This document shows positions 33,234 to 41,308 of a DNA stretch of 64,000 nucleotides, piece by piece. Origin of the DNA: Mycolicibacterium aurum. Its GTDB lineage: Bacteria; Actinomycetota; Actinomycetes; Mycobacteriales; Mycobacteriaceae. The stretch is taken from NCBI RefSeq assembly GCF_900637195.1, contig NZ_LR134356.1, forward strand, positions 5,766,001-5,830,000, in the 5' to 3' direction. A program made the translations under genes and the position numbers. Position 1 is the first letter of the stretch. Each line of letters starts with the position of its first letter. The notes below the pieces were generated by a model that was given only the letters and a program-made list of their open reading frames with translations, did not search any database and was not told where the DNA came from.

Positions 33234-33878
33234 GTGCAGTGGCGGATGTGGCTCGGCACTGCGCTGGCGGCGCTGATGGCGGCGGTCGGCGTCGCTCCCG
33301 CAGGGGCCGAGCCCGTCCCGATGCGGCCGCTCAGCGCGGACAAGACCTCCCGGGACGGCTGGCAGCTCAACATCAGGGTGGAGAACGAGATCGTCAACTC
33401 CATCCCCAACCTGGCGAACGCGCGGGACTCGCGCGAGGGTTTCGTGACGGCATCGGCGACCGCAACGGCCGTCGGCGGCGCCAACCCGATCACCGACAGC
33501 ATCTTCATCCTGGGCTACCAGCTCGGCTGTCAGTCCGATGTGTCCGCGGGTCTGCAGTACGGCGGGACGGCCGGCGTCGGGCCGGTCGGGGCCATCGGTG
33601 TCGGGGGTGGTGTGTTGCCGAGCGCATCGGTCGGCCTGGATGGCGGCGCGGCCGGGTTCGTGCAGACGGTGCTGCAGCCCGGCGTGATCGTGGACCTACC
33701 GCTGTCGAACATGACGCTCAGCCCGAACGGTCAGGCCATGCTCGACATCGACAACATCCACATCAAGGCCGACGCGTGCGGCGGCGACGTCACGGTCCGG
33801 TCGTACGCCTACCTGCGGATCTCCACCGAAGCGGCACACACCCAGTTCGCTGTCTACGGCGATCCGATCAAGATCTGA
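33234..33878 (+). CDS. MspA-family outer-membrane porin, divergent paralogue
   Basis: A 214-residue member of the octameric mycobacterial porin family that spans the mycolic-acid outer membrane. The signal peptide (1-25, PAGA/EP) precedes the mature domain. Family landmarks are DGWQLNIRVENEIVNSIPNL, FILGYQLGC, the PGVIVDLPLSN strand and the end YAYLRISTEAAHTQFAVYGD. The constriction loop is Gly-rich (GVGPVGAIGVGGGVLPSASV) and lacks the Asp-Asp eyelet of MspA. Cys99 and Cys182, absent from MspA, may pair. GTG 33234 is favoured because AGGAG lies 6 nt upstream; ATG 33228 is too close to it. The gene after it is probably cotranscribed. Confidence 0.85.
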   Translation: MQWRMWLGTALAALMAAVGVAPAGAEPVPMRPLSADKTSRDGWQLNIRVENEIVNSIPNLANARDSREGFVTASATATAVGGANPITDSIFILGYQLGCQSDVSAGLQYGGTAGVGPVGAIGVGGGVLPSASVGLDGGAAGFVQTVLQPGVIVDLPLSNMTLSPNGQAMLDIDNIHIKADACGGDVTVRSYAYLRISTEAAHTQFAVYGDPIKI

Positions 33879-33889
33879 GGAGCGGAGCT

Positions 33890-34447
33890 GTGGGGCACGT
33901 GACGCGGCACCTGCTGGCGGCATCCGTCGCCGGCGTCGCACTGTCGTTGGCGTCGCCTGCCGGCGCACAGCCGACCACGCCCGGCGCCCCCGGATATGTG
34001 CCCGGCGCGCCCGATGTCGAGCCCGGCAGCTTCTCGTATCCGTACAACGTCATCGTGGTGGGGCCGCCGCCCGCGACGGATTCGCGCGGCACCCGGATCA
34101 GCGCGTCGGTCGACACCGACATGAAATCGACCGGTCTGCCCGGCAGCAGCCTGGGCAACTCCCCGCAGGCGGACGGCCCTCTGGTGTCGTCGAACTCCCG
34201 GTACGGCATCTCCGCGGGAGCCGAACCGCCGCAGCCGGCCAACCCCGGCATCGACGCCCGGGCCGGTATCGCGGGCGAGCTGGCCGGCGAGTCGCCGACC
34301 GGTCAGCCACCGCAGACCTCAGCGCCGATCGAGTCGGACCAGCCCCAGGAGCTGAGCACCCCGGGCGGCTACCCGGCGCCGATCCTGGAGACGCCGGGAA
34401 CGGTTCGCGAAGGTCCGGCCGGGGTTTTCGGGCCCGTCCCGCAGTAG
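33890..34447 (+). CDS. Secreted Pro/Gly/Ser-rich protein downstream of the porin
   Basis: A 185-residue exported protein without a recognised domain. The signal peptide (about 1-26, PAGA/QP) is followed by PGYVPGAPDVEPGSFSYPYN, a VIVVGPPPATDSRGTRIS strand-like stretch and then a low-complexity Pro/Ser/Gly tail that is probably disordered. GTG 33890 was chosen for the GAGGAG 7 nt upstream. It starts 11 bp after the porin stop. Genes of this kind often accompany the MspA-like paralogue, so it may be a porin accessory or cell-wall protein; that is inference. Confidence 0.7.
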   Translation: MGHVTRHLLAASVAGVALSLASPAGAQPTTPGAPGYVPGAPDVEPGSFSYPYNVIVVGPPPATDSRGTRISASVDTDMKSTGLPGSSLGNSPQADGPLVSSNSRYGISAGAEPPQPANPGIDARAGIAGELAGESPTGQPPQTSAPIESDQPQELSTPGGYPAPILETPGTVREGPAGVFGPVPQ

Positions 34448-34453
34448 CGGCGG

Positions 34454-35347
34454 TCAGGGGGCGTCGGGAGCCCAGTACGCCAGCATCTCGGCGAAAGTCT
34501 CGAAGGCCGCGGTGTTCACCCCGTAGGTCGCCTCGAAGTGCACGCTCAGCGGGAACCCGAGGTCACCCACCCCGTCGATGACCCGCTTGTACAGATCGAC
34601 CATCAGCTTGCGGCGGCCCGCCGGGTCGGTCTCGGCGAGGGTCCGGACGAACTCCTGCTCCCGCGCGACGGCCTCGTTGCCGGGGTCCTGGATGAGCCAG
34701 TTGATCAGGCCGACCCGGCTCTCCACCTTCGGCACGAAGCCGAACGACAGCAGGATCTCGGGGCGGTGATCGGTCTTGTCGGCGAACTCGGTGAGCATGC
34801 CGACGATCGCGTCGGAGTACAGCAGCTGCGTCATCCCGTAGGTGGCGCCGCGGTCGCACTTGAAGTTGAACCGGCCGTGCTCGCCGTCGCGTGTCGGGAT
34901 CAGGATCACGCCGCGGTTGTCGACGACCTCGTCGAACATCGACAGCGCGTCGGTCGGTGCCACTCCCGAGCCTTCACCGTCGCTGAGGGTGCGCGGGACA
35001 CCGACGAAGGCGATTCCCTCGAACCCGCTGGCGCCAAGCTCGGTCAGCCTGCTGTGCAGCGTGGGCTCGTCCATGAACGCGGTCACCTGGGTGCACAGTC
35101 CCTTGATACCGGGCAGATCGGGCTTGATCATCGTCCAGAAGTCGAGGACATCGAGCTTGGGCTTCATCTCGATCGGACGGTCGCCGTCCTCTTCGATCAT
35201 TCCCGGGATCATGACGTGCCGGACCCGGCCGGCCAGGCCCGCCTCGGCCGAACACCGCAGCACCTTCTCGGCGTCTTCGGCTGCCTGTTCGCGACCCCGC
35301 TCGACGTTCGGCGGAACGAGCTCAAGGGCGATGGTGTTCAGGCTCAC
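34454..35347 (-). CDS. Mycobacterial-type methylenetetrahydrofolate reductase
   Basis: A 297-residue TIM-barrel enzyme of the mycobacterial MTHFR family, which makes 5-methyltetrahydrofolate for methionine synthesis. Members characterised in M. smegmatis are reported to use NADH without a flavin. Recognisable blocks are NTIALELVPPNVERGREQA, GLCTQVTAFMDEP, GFEGIAFVGVPRT, MTQLLYSDAIVGMLTEF and FPLSVHFEATYGVNTAAFET. It is shorter than E. coli MetF and differs from it in sequence. GTG 35347 has GGAG 7 nt upstream. It is divergent from the lipoprotein gene at 35495. Confidence 0.85.
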   Translation of the reverse strand: MSLNTIALELVPPNVERGREQAAEDAEKVLRCSAEAGLAGRVRHVMIPGMIEEDGDRPIEMKPKLDVLDFWTMIKPDLPGIKGLCTQVTAFMDEPTLHSRLTELGASGFEGIAFVGVPRTLSDGEGSGVAPTDALSMFDEVVDNRGVILIPTRDGEHGRFNFKCDRGATYGMTQLLYSDAIVGMLTEFADKTDHRPEILLSFGFVPKVESRVGLINWLIQDPGNEAVAREQEFVRTLAETDPAGRRKLMVDLYKRVIDGVGDLGFPLSVHFEATYGVNTAAFETFAEMLAYWAPDAP

Positions 35348-35477
35348 AGCGTTGCTCCAGATCCGATGGCTTGTCCCCCGGCGGCCAGCAGACTTCGTCG
35401 TCGTGGCCTCGCACTCCCCCCTTGGGCGGGGAAAAATCACCATACCTGGGGCGACACCCGGCGCCTGAGTGAGCTTT

Positions 35478-35497
35478 CATGGGGTAGATCCCCCATG
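35478..35497 (+). promoter_or_regulatory. Hairpin/inverted repeat covering the lipoprotein start codon
   Basis: CATGGGG (35478-35484) and CCCCATG (35491-35497) are exact reverse complements with a 6-nt loop. The right arm includes ATG 35495. It could be an operator or an mRNA hairpin that hides the start. Confidence 0.45.
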
Positions 35498-36655
35498 ACA
35501 ATGCCGCAGAAGACACACACACCCAGAAGACATCCGTTTCTCGTCGTAGCGCTGGCCCTACTCGTGAGCCTGCTGGCCGCCTGCACCGGCGTGGAGAGCC
35601 CACCCGGGGCCACGTCGGCCACCACCACCACCGGTTCACCGTTCGACCCGACGACATCACGCCCACGGCCCGAGCTGACAGGTCCGCTGCTGGCCTACCG
35701 TGCCGCCGACGAGATCGGCGTGATCGAGGGCACCACCGTGGTCGGATCGGTACCGGGCACGTTCGGCCCGTCCAACGACCTGATCACCACCGAGGACGGC
35801 AAGTTCGTCTTCGCCCGGACCACCGACAATCAACTCGCTGCGCTCGACGTCGCCACCGGCACGGGCACCCTGCGCCCGGTGGCGGTCGGCCCGTCGGTTG
35901 GCACCGGCGGTGCCAGCACGATCGTGTGGTGGGAGCAGCCGAACCGGTTGATGCGGCTGGATCTGGCCGACCCGAACTCCCAGCCCGAACTGGGTCAGAT
36001 CGTCGACCTGCCGCCCGTCGCCGGAGTGCGGCCGGGTGAACCGCGTCTGCTGGTCGCGCGCGGCGGCACCGCTGTGCTGGCCCGGCTGGAGGCCCCGCCC
36101 TCGCCGTTCGGCGGGCCGGACACCCTCTACGCGGTTCGCGGGCCAGGCGCGCCCGCCCCACTCGGCCAGGCCGATGCGAACAGTCCGGTCTCGGTCGCCC
36201 GGCTCAGCCCCGACGGGGCACAGCTGGCGTACGCGCTGTATCGCGGAACGGACAGCGGGTGCGGAACGGCGGCCGTGGTGACGTCCGGCGCCGACGGTAC
36301 GCAGCAGACGTTCGACGTCGCGGGTGCCGATGCCAGCGCGGGCTCCCGGGTCACCAAACTGTGGTGGCCGCCTGCCGGCGCGCCCAAGCTGAGCCTGACC
36401 ACCTGGCAGTGCGGCCAGCCGCAGACGTACCCGCCGGTCGTGTGGCAGGTGTCCGGTGACCAGATCGCCCAGACGACGCCGCCCACGTCCGCCCTGCAGG
36501 CCGCGGAGATCGCGCCGGGGCAGCGGGCACTGATCCTGCCGCGCAGCGACGCACCGACGGAACTCTCGGGCGCGCTGGTGTTCGAGGAGAGTTCGCGACG
36601 GATCCCGCTCAAACCGGATGTCGACGCCATCGCGGTGATCGAGCCGTCTCCGTAG
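35495..36655 (+). CDS. Lipoprotein with beta-propeller-like repeats
   Basis: A 386-residue exported lipoprotein, family not recognised. The signal segment LVVALALLVSLLAAC ends in a good lipobox (LLAAC, Cys31). After a Thr/Ser/Pro linker comes a domain with blade-like repeats: IGVIEGTTVVGSVPGTFGPS, FVFARTTDNQLAALDVATGT, VARLSPDGAQLAYALYRGTD and ALVFEESSRRIPLKPDVDAI. These resemble WD40/TolB-type propeller strands. ATG 35495 or 35501 may start it, both in or after the hairpin. The stop TAG forms part of the -10 of the next gene, selO. Confidence 0.75.
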   Translation: MTMPQKTHTPRRHPFLVVALALLVSLLAACTGVESPPGATSATTTTGSPFDPTTSRPRPELTGPLLAYRAADEIGVIEGTTVVGSVPGTFGPSNDLITTEDGKFVFARTTDNQLAALDVATGTGTLRPVAVGPSVGTGGASTIVWWEQPNRLMRLDLADPNSQPELGQIVDLPPVAGVRPGEPRLLVARGGTAVLARLEAPPSPFGGPDTLYAVRGPGAPAPLGQADANSPVSVARLSPDGAQLAYALYRGTDSGCGTAAVVTSGADGTQQTFDVAGADASAGSRVTKLWWPPAGAPKLSLTTWQCGQPQTYPPVVWQVSGDQIAQTTPPTSALQAAEIAPGQRALILPRSDAPTELSGALVFEESSRRIPLKPDVDAIAVIEPSP

Positions 36656-36658
36656 GCT
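36653..36658 (+). promoter_or_regulatory. -10 element TAGGCT, predicted leaderless start of selO
   Basis: TAGGCT contains the stop codon of the upstream lipoprotein gene and is followed by TGGTGGG (7 nt) and GTG 36666. Confidence 0.5.
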
Positions 36659-36665
36659 TGGTGGG

Positions 36666-38111
36666 GTGACTCTTTCGCTGCAGGGCCGGTTCGTCCGTGA
36701 GCTACCCGAGCTGACCGTGCAATGGAAGGCCGAGGAGGCACCCGAACCGCGATTGCTGACCCTCAACGAGCCCCTCGCTGCCGAACTCGGCCTCGATCCG
36801 GAGTGGCTACGCAGCCGCGACGGCCTGGGCCTCCTGGTGGGGACGATGGTCCCCGCCGATGCGACGCCCGTCGCGCAGGCCTACGCCGGTCATCAGTTCG
36901 GCGGCTTCCAGCCACGGCTGGGCGACGGTCGCGCGCTGCTGCTCGGCGAGTTGACCGACACCTCCGGGCAACTGCGCGATCTACACCTGAAGGGCTCGGG
37001 ACGGACGCCGTTCGCAAGGGGCGGCGACGGGCTGGCGGCGGTCGGACCGATGCTGCGCGAGTTCATCATCAGCGAGGCGATGCACGCGCTCGGCATCCCG
37101 ACCACACGCGCCCTGGCCGTGGTGGCCACCGGCAGGACCGTGTACCGGGAGACCGCACTGCCCGGCGCCGTGCTGGCCCGGGTGGCATCGAGTCATCTTC
37201 GGGTCGGCACGTTTCAGTACGCCGCGTCGACGGGCGACGCCCCCTTGCTGCGCCGGCTCGCCGACCACGCGATCGCCCGGCATCACCCGCAGGCCGCCGA
37301 TGCCGAGCACCCCTACCTGGCGTTGCTCGAGGCCGTCAGTGCGGTGCAGGCGCGGCTGGTGGCACGGTGGATGCTGGTCGGCTTCATCCACGGGGTGATG
37401 AACACCGACAACATGACGATCTCGGGCGAGACCATCGACTACGGGCCCTGCGCGTTCATGGAGGCGTTCGACCCTGCGACCGTCTTCAGCTCGATCGACA
37501 GCTGGGGCCGCTACGCGTACGGCAACCAGCCGTCGATCGCACTGTGGAACCTGGCTCGTTTCGCCGAGACGCTGCTGTCGTTGCTCGCTCCCGACGCCGA
37601 CGAAGCCATCGCGCTCGCCGAGGCGTCGCTGGGCAAGTTCAAGGAGACCTACGAGGCCGCGTGGACCGAGGGCATGCTGGCCAAGCTCGGCGTGCCCGGA
37701 GCCCCTCCCGAGGTCTCCGCTGCGCTGATCCAGGAGCTGCTCACGCAGTTGCAGCAGAGCGGGGTCGACCACACGTCGTTCTACCGGCGACTCGCGACGG
37801 CCGCCCGGGGTGACAGCGAACCGGTACGCGGCGAGTTCATCGACCTCGCCGGTTTCGACGCCTGGCTGGATCGGTGGCGCGCGCTGGGGCCGGATCCCGA
37901 CGCGATGGACCGGGTCAACCCCGTCTATGTGCCGCGCAACCATCTCGTGGAGGAGGCGTTGACCGCTGCGACGGGCGGCGACCTGGCGCCGCTGGGACTG
38001 CTGCTCGATGCGGTGCGGTCGCCGTTCGACGAGCGCCCGCATCTTCAGCGCTATGCCGAACCTGGCGAGAAGGAGTTCAGCGCCTCCTTCCAAACGTTCT
38101 GTGGAACCTGA
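36666..38111 (+). CDS. selO: Protein adenylyltransferase SelO (YdiU/UPF0061 family)
   Basis: A 481-residue pseudokinase-fold enzyme that transfers AMP from ATP to Ser, Thr or Tyr of target proteins, linked in other organisms to oxidative stress. Conserved blocks are YAGHQFGGFQPRLGDGRALL, the nucleotide-binding LHLKGSGRTPFARGGDG, HGVMNTDNMTISGETIDYGP (catalytic and metal residues) and NQPSIALWNLARFAETL. Its C-terminus FCGT keeps a Cys three residues from the end, where many SelO proteins carry Cys or selenocysteine. The length is normal. It lies 10 bp after the lipoprotein gene and 22 bp before the WS/DGAT gene. Confidence 0.93.
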   Translation: MTLSLQGRFVRELPELTVQWKAEEAPEPRLLTLNEPLAAELGLDPEWLRSRDGLGLLVGTMVPADATPVAQAYAGHQFGGFQPRLGDGRALLLGELTDTSGQLRDLHLKGSGRTPFARGGDGLAAVGPMLREFIISEAMHALGIPTTRALAVVATGRTVYRETALPGAVLARVASSHLRVGTFQYAASTGDAPLLRRLADHAIARHHPQAADAEHPYLALLEAVSAVQARLVARWMLVGFIHGVMNTDNMTISGETIDYGPCAFMEAFDPATVFSSIDSWGRYAYGNQPSIALWNLARFAETLLSLLAPDADEAIALAEASLGKFKETYEAAWTEGMLAKLGVPGAPPEVSAALIQELLTQLQQSGVDHTSFYRRLATAARGDSEPVRGEFIDLAGFDAWLDRWRALGPDPDAMDRVNPVYVPRNHLVEEALTAATGGDLAPLGLLLDAVRSPFDERPHLQRYAEPGEKEFSASFQTFCGT

Positions 38112-38121
38112 GCGGTACCGA

Positions 38122-38127
38122 TAGCGT
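38122..38127 (+). promoter_or_regulatory. -10 element TAGCGT, predicted leaderless start
   Basis: TAGCGT is followed by GCAACG (6 nt) and GTG 38134 of the WS/DGAT gene. Confidence 0.5.
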
Positions 38128-38133
38128 GCAACG

Positions 38134-39561
38134 GTGAGCGCCAACAGTGTCCGTCTCGGACTGCAGGATCTGATGTTCATCTACGGCGAGACGTCGAGTT
38201 CGAAGATGCACGTCGGCGGGCTGCTGCCGTTCACGCCGCCCGCGGATGCAGGACGCGACTACCTGCGGCAGATGGTCGACGAAGCCCGCCGGCAGGAAGT
38301 GCTGGCGCCGTGGAACCGCAAGCTCGCCAATCCGCGATTGCAGTTCAGTCCGCTGCACAGCTGGGTGACCGACCGGGATTTCGACTTCGACTATCACGTG
38401 CGGCGCTCCGCGCTGGCCAGCCCCGGTGACGAGAGGGAGCTGGGCATCCTGGTGTCGCGGCTGCACAGCAACCACCTGGATCTGACCCGGCCGCCGTGGG
38501 AGCTCCACGTCATCGAGGGTCTCGAGGGTGGTCGCTTCGCGTTGTATCTGAAGATCCACCACGCGCTCGTCGATGGTTACAGCGCGATGCGGATGCTGGG
38601 CCGCAGCATGTCGACCGATCCGGAGGACCGGCAGACCCAGATGTTCTTCAACGTGCCGGTGCCGCCGCGGGAACGCCGCGCCGTCGCGGCGGCGGAGCCT
38701 GCCAATCCCCTCACCGCGACGCTGCGCGCGCTGAGCGGGGTGGGCGCGACGGTATCCGGGGGCGTCAGTTCGGCGCTCGACCTGACGGCGGCACTGGTCA
38801 AGACGCAGATCCGGCGGGACGGCGACTACGGCCACATCGCGGGCTCCGCGTCGGCGCCGCACAGCATTCTCAATGCCCGCATCAGCCGCAATCGCCGCTT
38901 CGCCACCCAGCAGTACGAGTTCGACCGGCTCAAGAAGCTGAGTGCGCAGCATGGTTCGACGATCAACGATGTGGCGTTGGCGCTCATCGGCGGCGGACTG
39001 CGTAAGTTCCTCACCGACTTCGACAAGCTCCCGGACCGGTCGCTGGTCGCCTTCCTGCCGGTCAATGTCCGCCCCAAGGGAGACGAGGGTGGCGGCAACG
39101 CCGTGGGGGCGATCCTGGCGCCCATGGGCACCGACATCGAGGACCCGGTGGAGCGGCTGCAGGCGATCACCTCGGCGACGAGGGCGTCCAAGGCCCAGTT
39201 GCAGACGATGTCGCCTGCGGCGATCATCGCCTACAGCGCAGCGCTTCTCGCTCCTGCGGGCAGTCAGATCGCCGGGGCGTTGACGGGTGTGCAGCCACCG
39301 TGGCCCTACACCTTCAACCTGTGCGTCTCCAACGTGCCGGGACCTCGGGAGCCGTTGTACTTCAGGGGTTCTCGCCTGGAAGCCACCTACCCGGTATCCA
39401 TCCCGATCCACGGCATGGCGCTGAACATCACGCTGCAGAGCTATGCCGACACCATCAACTTCGGTTTCGTCGGCTGCCGCGACCGTCTGCCGCATCTGCA
39501 GCGTCTGGCCGTGTACACCGGTGACGCCCTTGACGCACTGGAGAAGGCCTCCGAGGACTAG
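38134..39561 (+). CDS. WS/DGAT wax ester synthase/diacylglycerol acyltransferase
   Basis: A 475-residue acyltransferase that esterifies long-chain alcohols or diacylglycerol with acyl-CoA, making storage lipid at the membrane. The catalytic HHxxxDG motif is at residues 142-148 in LKIHHALVDGYSAMRMLG. The C-terminal signature is NVPGPREPLYFRGSRLEATY and the motif LNITLQSYADTINFGFVGCR is intact. The N-terminus LQDLMFIYGETSSSKMHVGG is typical of actinobacterial Tgs proteins. It begins with GTG 38134 in a leaderless arrangement and is independent of, though next to, selO. Which lipid it makes cannot be decided. Confidence 0.92.
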   Translation: MSANSVRLGLQDLMFIYGETSSSKMHVGGLLPFTPPADAGRDYLRQMVDEARRQEVLAPWNRKLANPRLQFSPLHSWVTDRDFDFDYHVRRSALASPGDERELGILVSRLHSNHLDLTRPPWELHVIEGLEGGRFALYLKIHHALVDGYSAMRMLGRSMSTDPEDRQTQMFFNVPVPPRERRAVAAAEPANPLTATLRALSGVGATVSGGVSSALDLTAALVKTQIRRDGDYGHIAGSASAPHSILNARISRNRRFATQQYEFDRLKKLSAQHGSTINDVALALIGGGLRKFLTDFDKLPDRSLVAFLPVNVRPKGDEGGGNAVGAILAPMGTDIEDPVERLQAITSATRASKAQLQTMSPAAIIAYSAALLAPAGSQIAGALTGVQPPWPYTFNLCVSNVPGPREPLYFRGSRLEATYPVSIPIHGMALNITLQSYADTINFGFVGCRDRLPHLQRLAVYTGDALDALEKASED

Positions 39562-39565
39562 GCCA

Positions 39566-41164
39566 CTAGAACGGCGGAGGGTCATCGCCGTAATCGGGTC
39601 GAGGTTCGTCGAGGAAGCTCCAGTAGTCGTCGTGCCAGGCTGTCGGCGTTGCCGCCGAAGCCTTTTCGCGTTTGCGCGCGCGTTCGAGGGCGTTGTGCCG
39701 GCGTTCGGCGGTGATGCGGGCGGCCCGGTTCTGGGCGCGGGTGCGCTGACGGGTGGGCATCATCAGGTGCCGGCCGGGGTGGGCCGGTGCCGATGGCGCC
39801 TGGCTGGGTGGTGGCGGCGGCGTGCGGGTGTTCCAACCGGGAAAGAGCAAGCGGCTGAACGGAGTTGTGGCGTAGGACAGCCCGGCGGGGGTGGTGACCA
39901 CGACGGTGCCGTCGGGGTGTTGGCGGTCACGCCAGCCGGCGAGGAACGTTTTGATCGAGTGGTGTTTTCGGCAGTAGCACTTGGTATTCGCGGGGTGGGT
40001 GGCGCCGGCGGGATACGGCACGGTGTGGTCGATGTCGGCGTTGACGGCGGGCAGGTCGCACCCGGGGAAGCGGCAGGTCAGGTCTCGGGTGCGGACGAAC
40101 TCTTGCAATGCGGCCGAGGGGCGGTAGCGGTGCTCGGCGGTGCAGTCCTTAAGGGCGACGAGACGGACTTTCGCGCCGTGGGCGATCAGCTCGGCCAGCA
40201 GCGGTGCAGGCACGATCGCACCGTGCAGCGACGGGATCAGCGCTGCCTTGCGCCGCGCCGGAGGTTCGGGCTTCGACGCAGCCGGTGCAGGTTCGGGCTC
40301 GGGTTGGGGTTCGGGACCGTCCATCAGCGGGTCCTCGGCAGCGTCGAGGGACTCCTTCTCGCCGACGATGTGGATCACGATGCTGCTGGCGCGCCCGTCA
40401 TCGACTTTGGCGGCGCAGTCCGGGTTGTCGCATTTGCACGCGAGGAAAAACGATCCCGCGTAGACCGCGCCGGTGGCATCTGCCCGGCGCTGGTCCTTGG
40501 TGCGGGGATCGTCCTGGCACACCGACCCGATCATCGCCGCAAGCCGCTGAGCCACGATGGCGGCGTCACCGGCCGACAACCGGCCGTGCACGCTGACTGT
40601 GCCGGTGGCCGCATCGGTGCGTGACCCGACCTTCATGTAGCGGCCGCGCATCGCATCACGGGTGCGGCGTACCGCATCGGGGTCATAGTGGTCGATCCAC
40701 ACATCGATGGCGTGTTCGAGCTTGGTTTTCGTCAGCACCCCCCACGCGGAGGCGCGCTGGGCGACCTCGTAGTCGATGTGGGGCAGTGCGGTAGGGGTGA
40801 CCAGCAACGTGCGGTCATAGATCGTGGCGATCATCGCGCCGCTGATCTGGCCGGCGAGGAACCGCGCTGCGGTCATCGGGAGGCGATCCCGCAAGGTGAG
40901 CGCGACATCGACCAGATGCACCGCCTTGCCGTGGCTGACGGTCAACGCGCACGACACGACCGCTGCGGCGGCGTCCACATCATCGACGCCGTCCAGGTCC
41001 CGCACTCCTGCGGTCGCAGCCCGGCGCTGCACCTCCGCGATCGCGGCCAACTTGCGCGCTTCCGCGGCTGCCGACGCGGCGGCCCAGCCCGAGACCGCCG
41101 CCGCCAGCGCGGCGTCGCTGGCAGCAGCCAGTTCCGTCGGCTCCGGAAGCGATCTGTCGAACAT
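39566..41164 (-). CDS. DUF222/HNH endonuclease-domain protein (13E12 repeat family)
   Basis: A 532-residue protein of the repetitive 13E12 family of mycobacteria. The N-terminal DUF222 domain (about 30-330) has AEARKLAAIAEVQRRAA and LSAGDAAIVAQRLAAMIG. After a Pro/Glu-rich insert come the HNH region (about 385-440) with CRFPGCDLPAVNADIDHTVP and NTKCYCRKHHSIKTFLAGW, which keeps the Cys and His ligands, and a basic tail. The function is unproven; copies in M. tuberculosis serve as prophage attachment sites, and the family is thought to be mobile. ATG 41164 gives the usual MFDRS-type start. The stop lies 5 bp beyond the convergent WS/DGAT stop. Confidence 0.88.
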   Translation of the reverse strand: MFDRSLPEPTELAAASDAALAAAVSGWAAASAAAEARKLAAIAEVQRRAATAGVRDLDGVDDVDAAAAVVSCALTVSHGKAVHLVDVALTLRDRLPMTAARFLAGQISGAMIATIYDRTLLVTPTALPHIDYEVAQRASAWGVLTKTKLEHAIDVWIDHYDPDAVRRTRDAMRGRYMKVGSRTDAATGTVSVHGRLSAGDAAIVAQRLAAMIGSVCQDDPRTKDQRRADATGAVYAGSFFLACKCDNPDCAAKVDDGRASSIVIHIVGEKESLDAAEDPLMDGPEPQPEPEPAPAASKPEPPARRKAALIPSLHGAIVPAPLLAELIAHGAKVRLVALKDCTAEHRYRPSAALQEFVRTRDLTCRFPGCDLPAVNADIDHTVPYPAGATHPANTKCYCRKHHSIKTFLAGWRDRQHPDGTVVVTTPAGLSYATTPFSRLLFPGWNTRTPPPPPSQAPSAPAHPGRHLMMPTRQRTRAQNRAARITAERRHNALERARKREKASAATPTAWHDDYWSFLDEPRPDYGDDPPPF

Positions 41165-41187
41165 GTGTTCGAGTATGCCAGCAGCCA

Positions 41188-41201
41188 CCGACAACTGTCG
41201 G
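41188..41201. promoter_or_regulatory. Palindrome CCGACA-AC-TGTCGG in a divergent promoter region
   Basis: A 14-bp near-perfect palindrome with 6-bp arms lies between the divergent DUF222/HNH and aminotransferase genes. A half-site, CCCGACAAT, follows about 25 bp downstream. It is an operator candidate. Confidence 0.4.
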
Positions 41202-41296
41202 GCCTGAAGTACTGCCAACCTCCCGACAATGGGCCTGTTCTTCTGTCGTGGACTGACAGATCCGTAGGGCAGTTTCCGGTTCTGACGTCGGGGATC

Positions 41297-41302
41297 TACC
41301 GT
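41297..41302 (+). promoter_or_regulatory. -10 element TACCGT, predicted leaderless start
   Basis: TACCGT is followed by TTGACT (6 nt) and GTG 41309 of the aminotransferase gene. Confidence 0.5.
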
Positions 41303-41308
41303 TTGACT

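Noticed and set aside
34538..35494. Long upstream extension of the lipoprotein frame
   Set aside because: It lies antisense to the MTHFR gene, and the lipobox signal peptide begins only after ATG 35495 or 35501.
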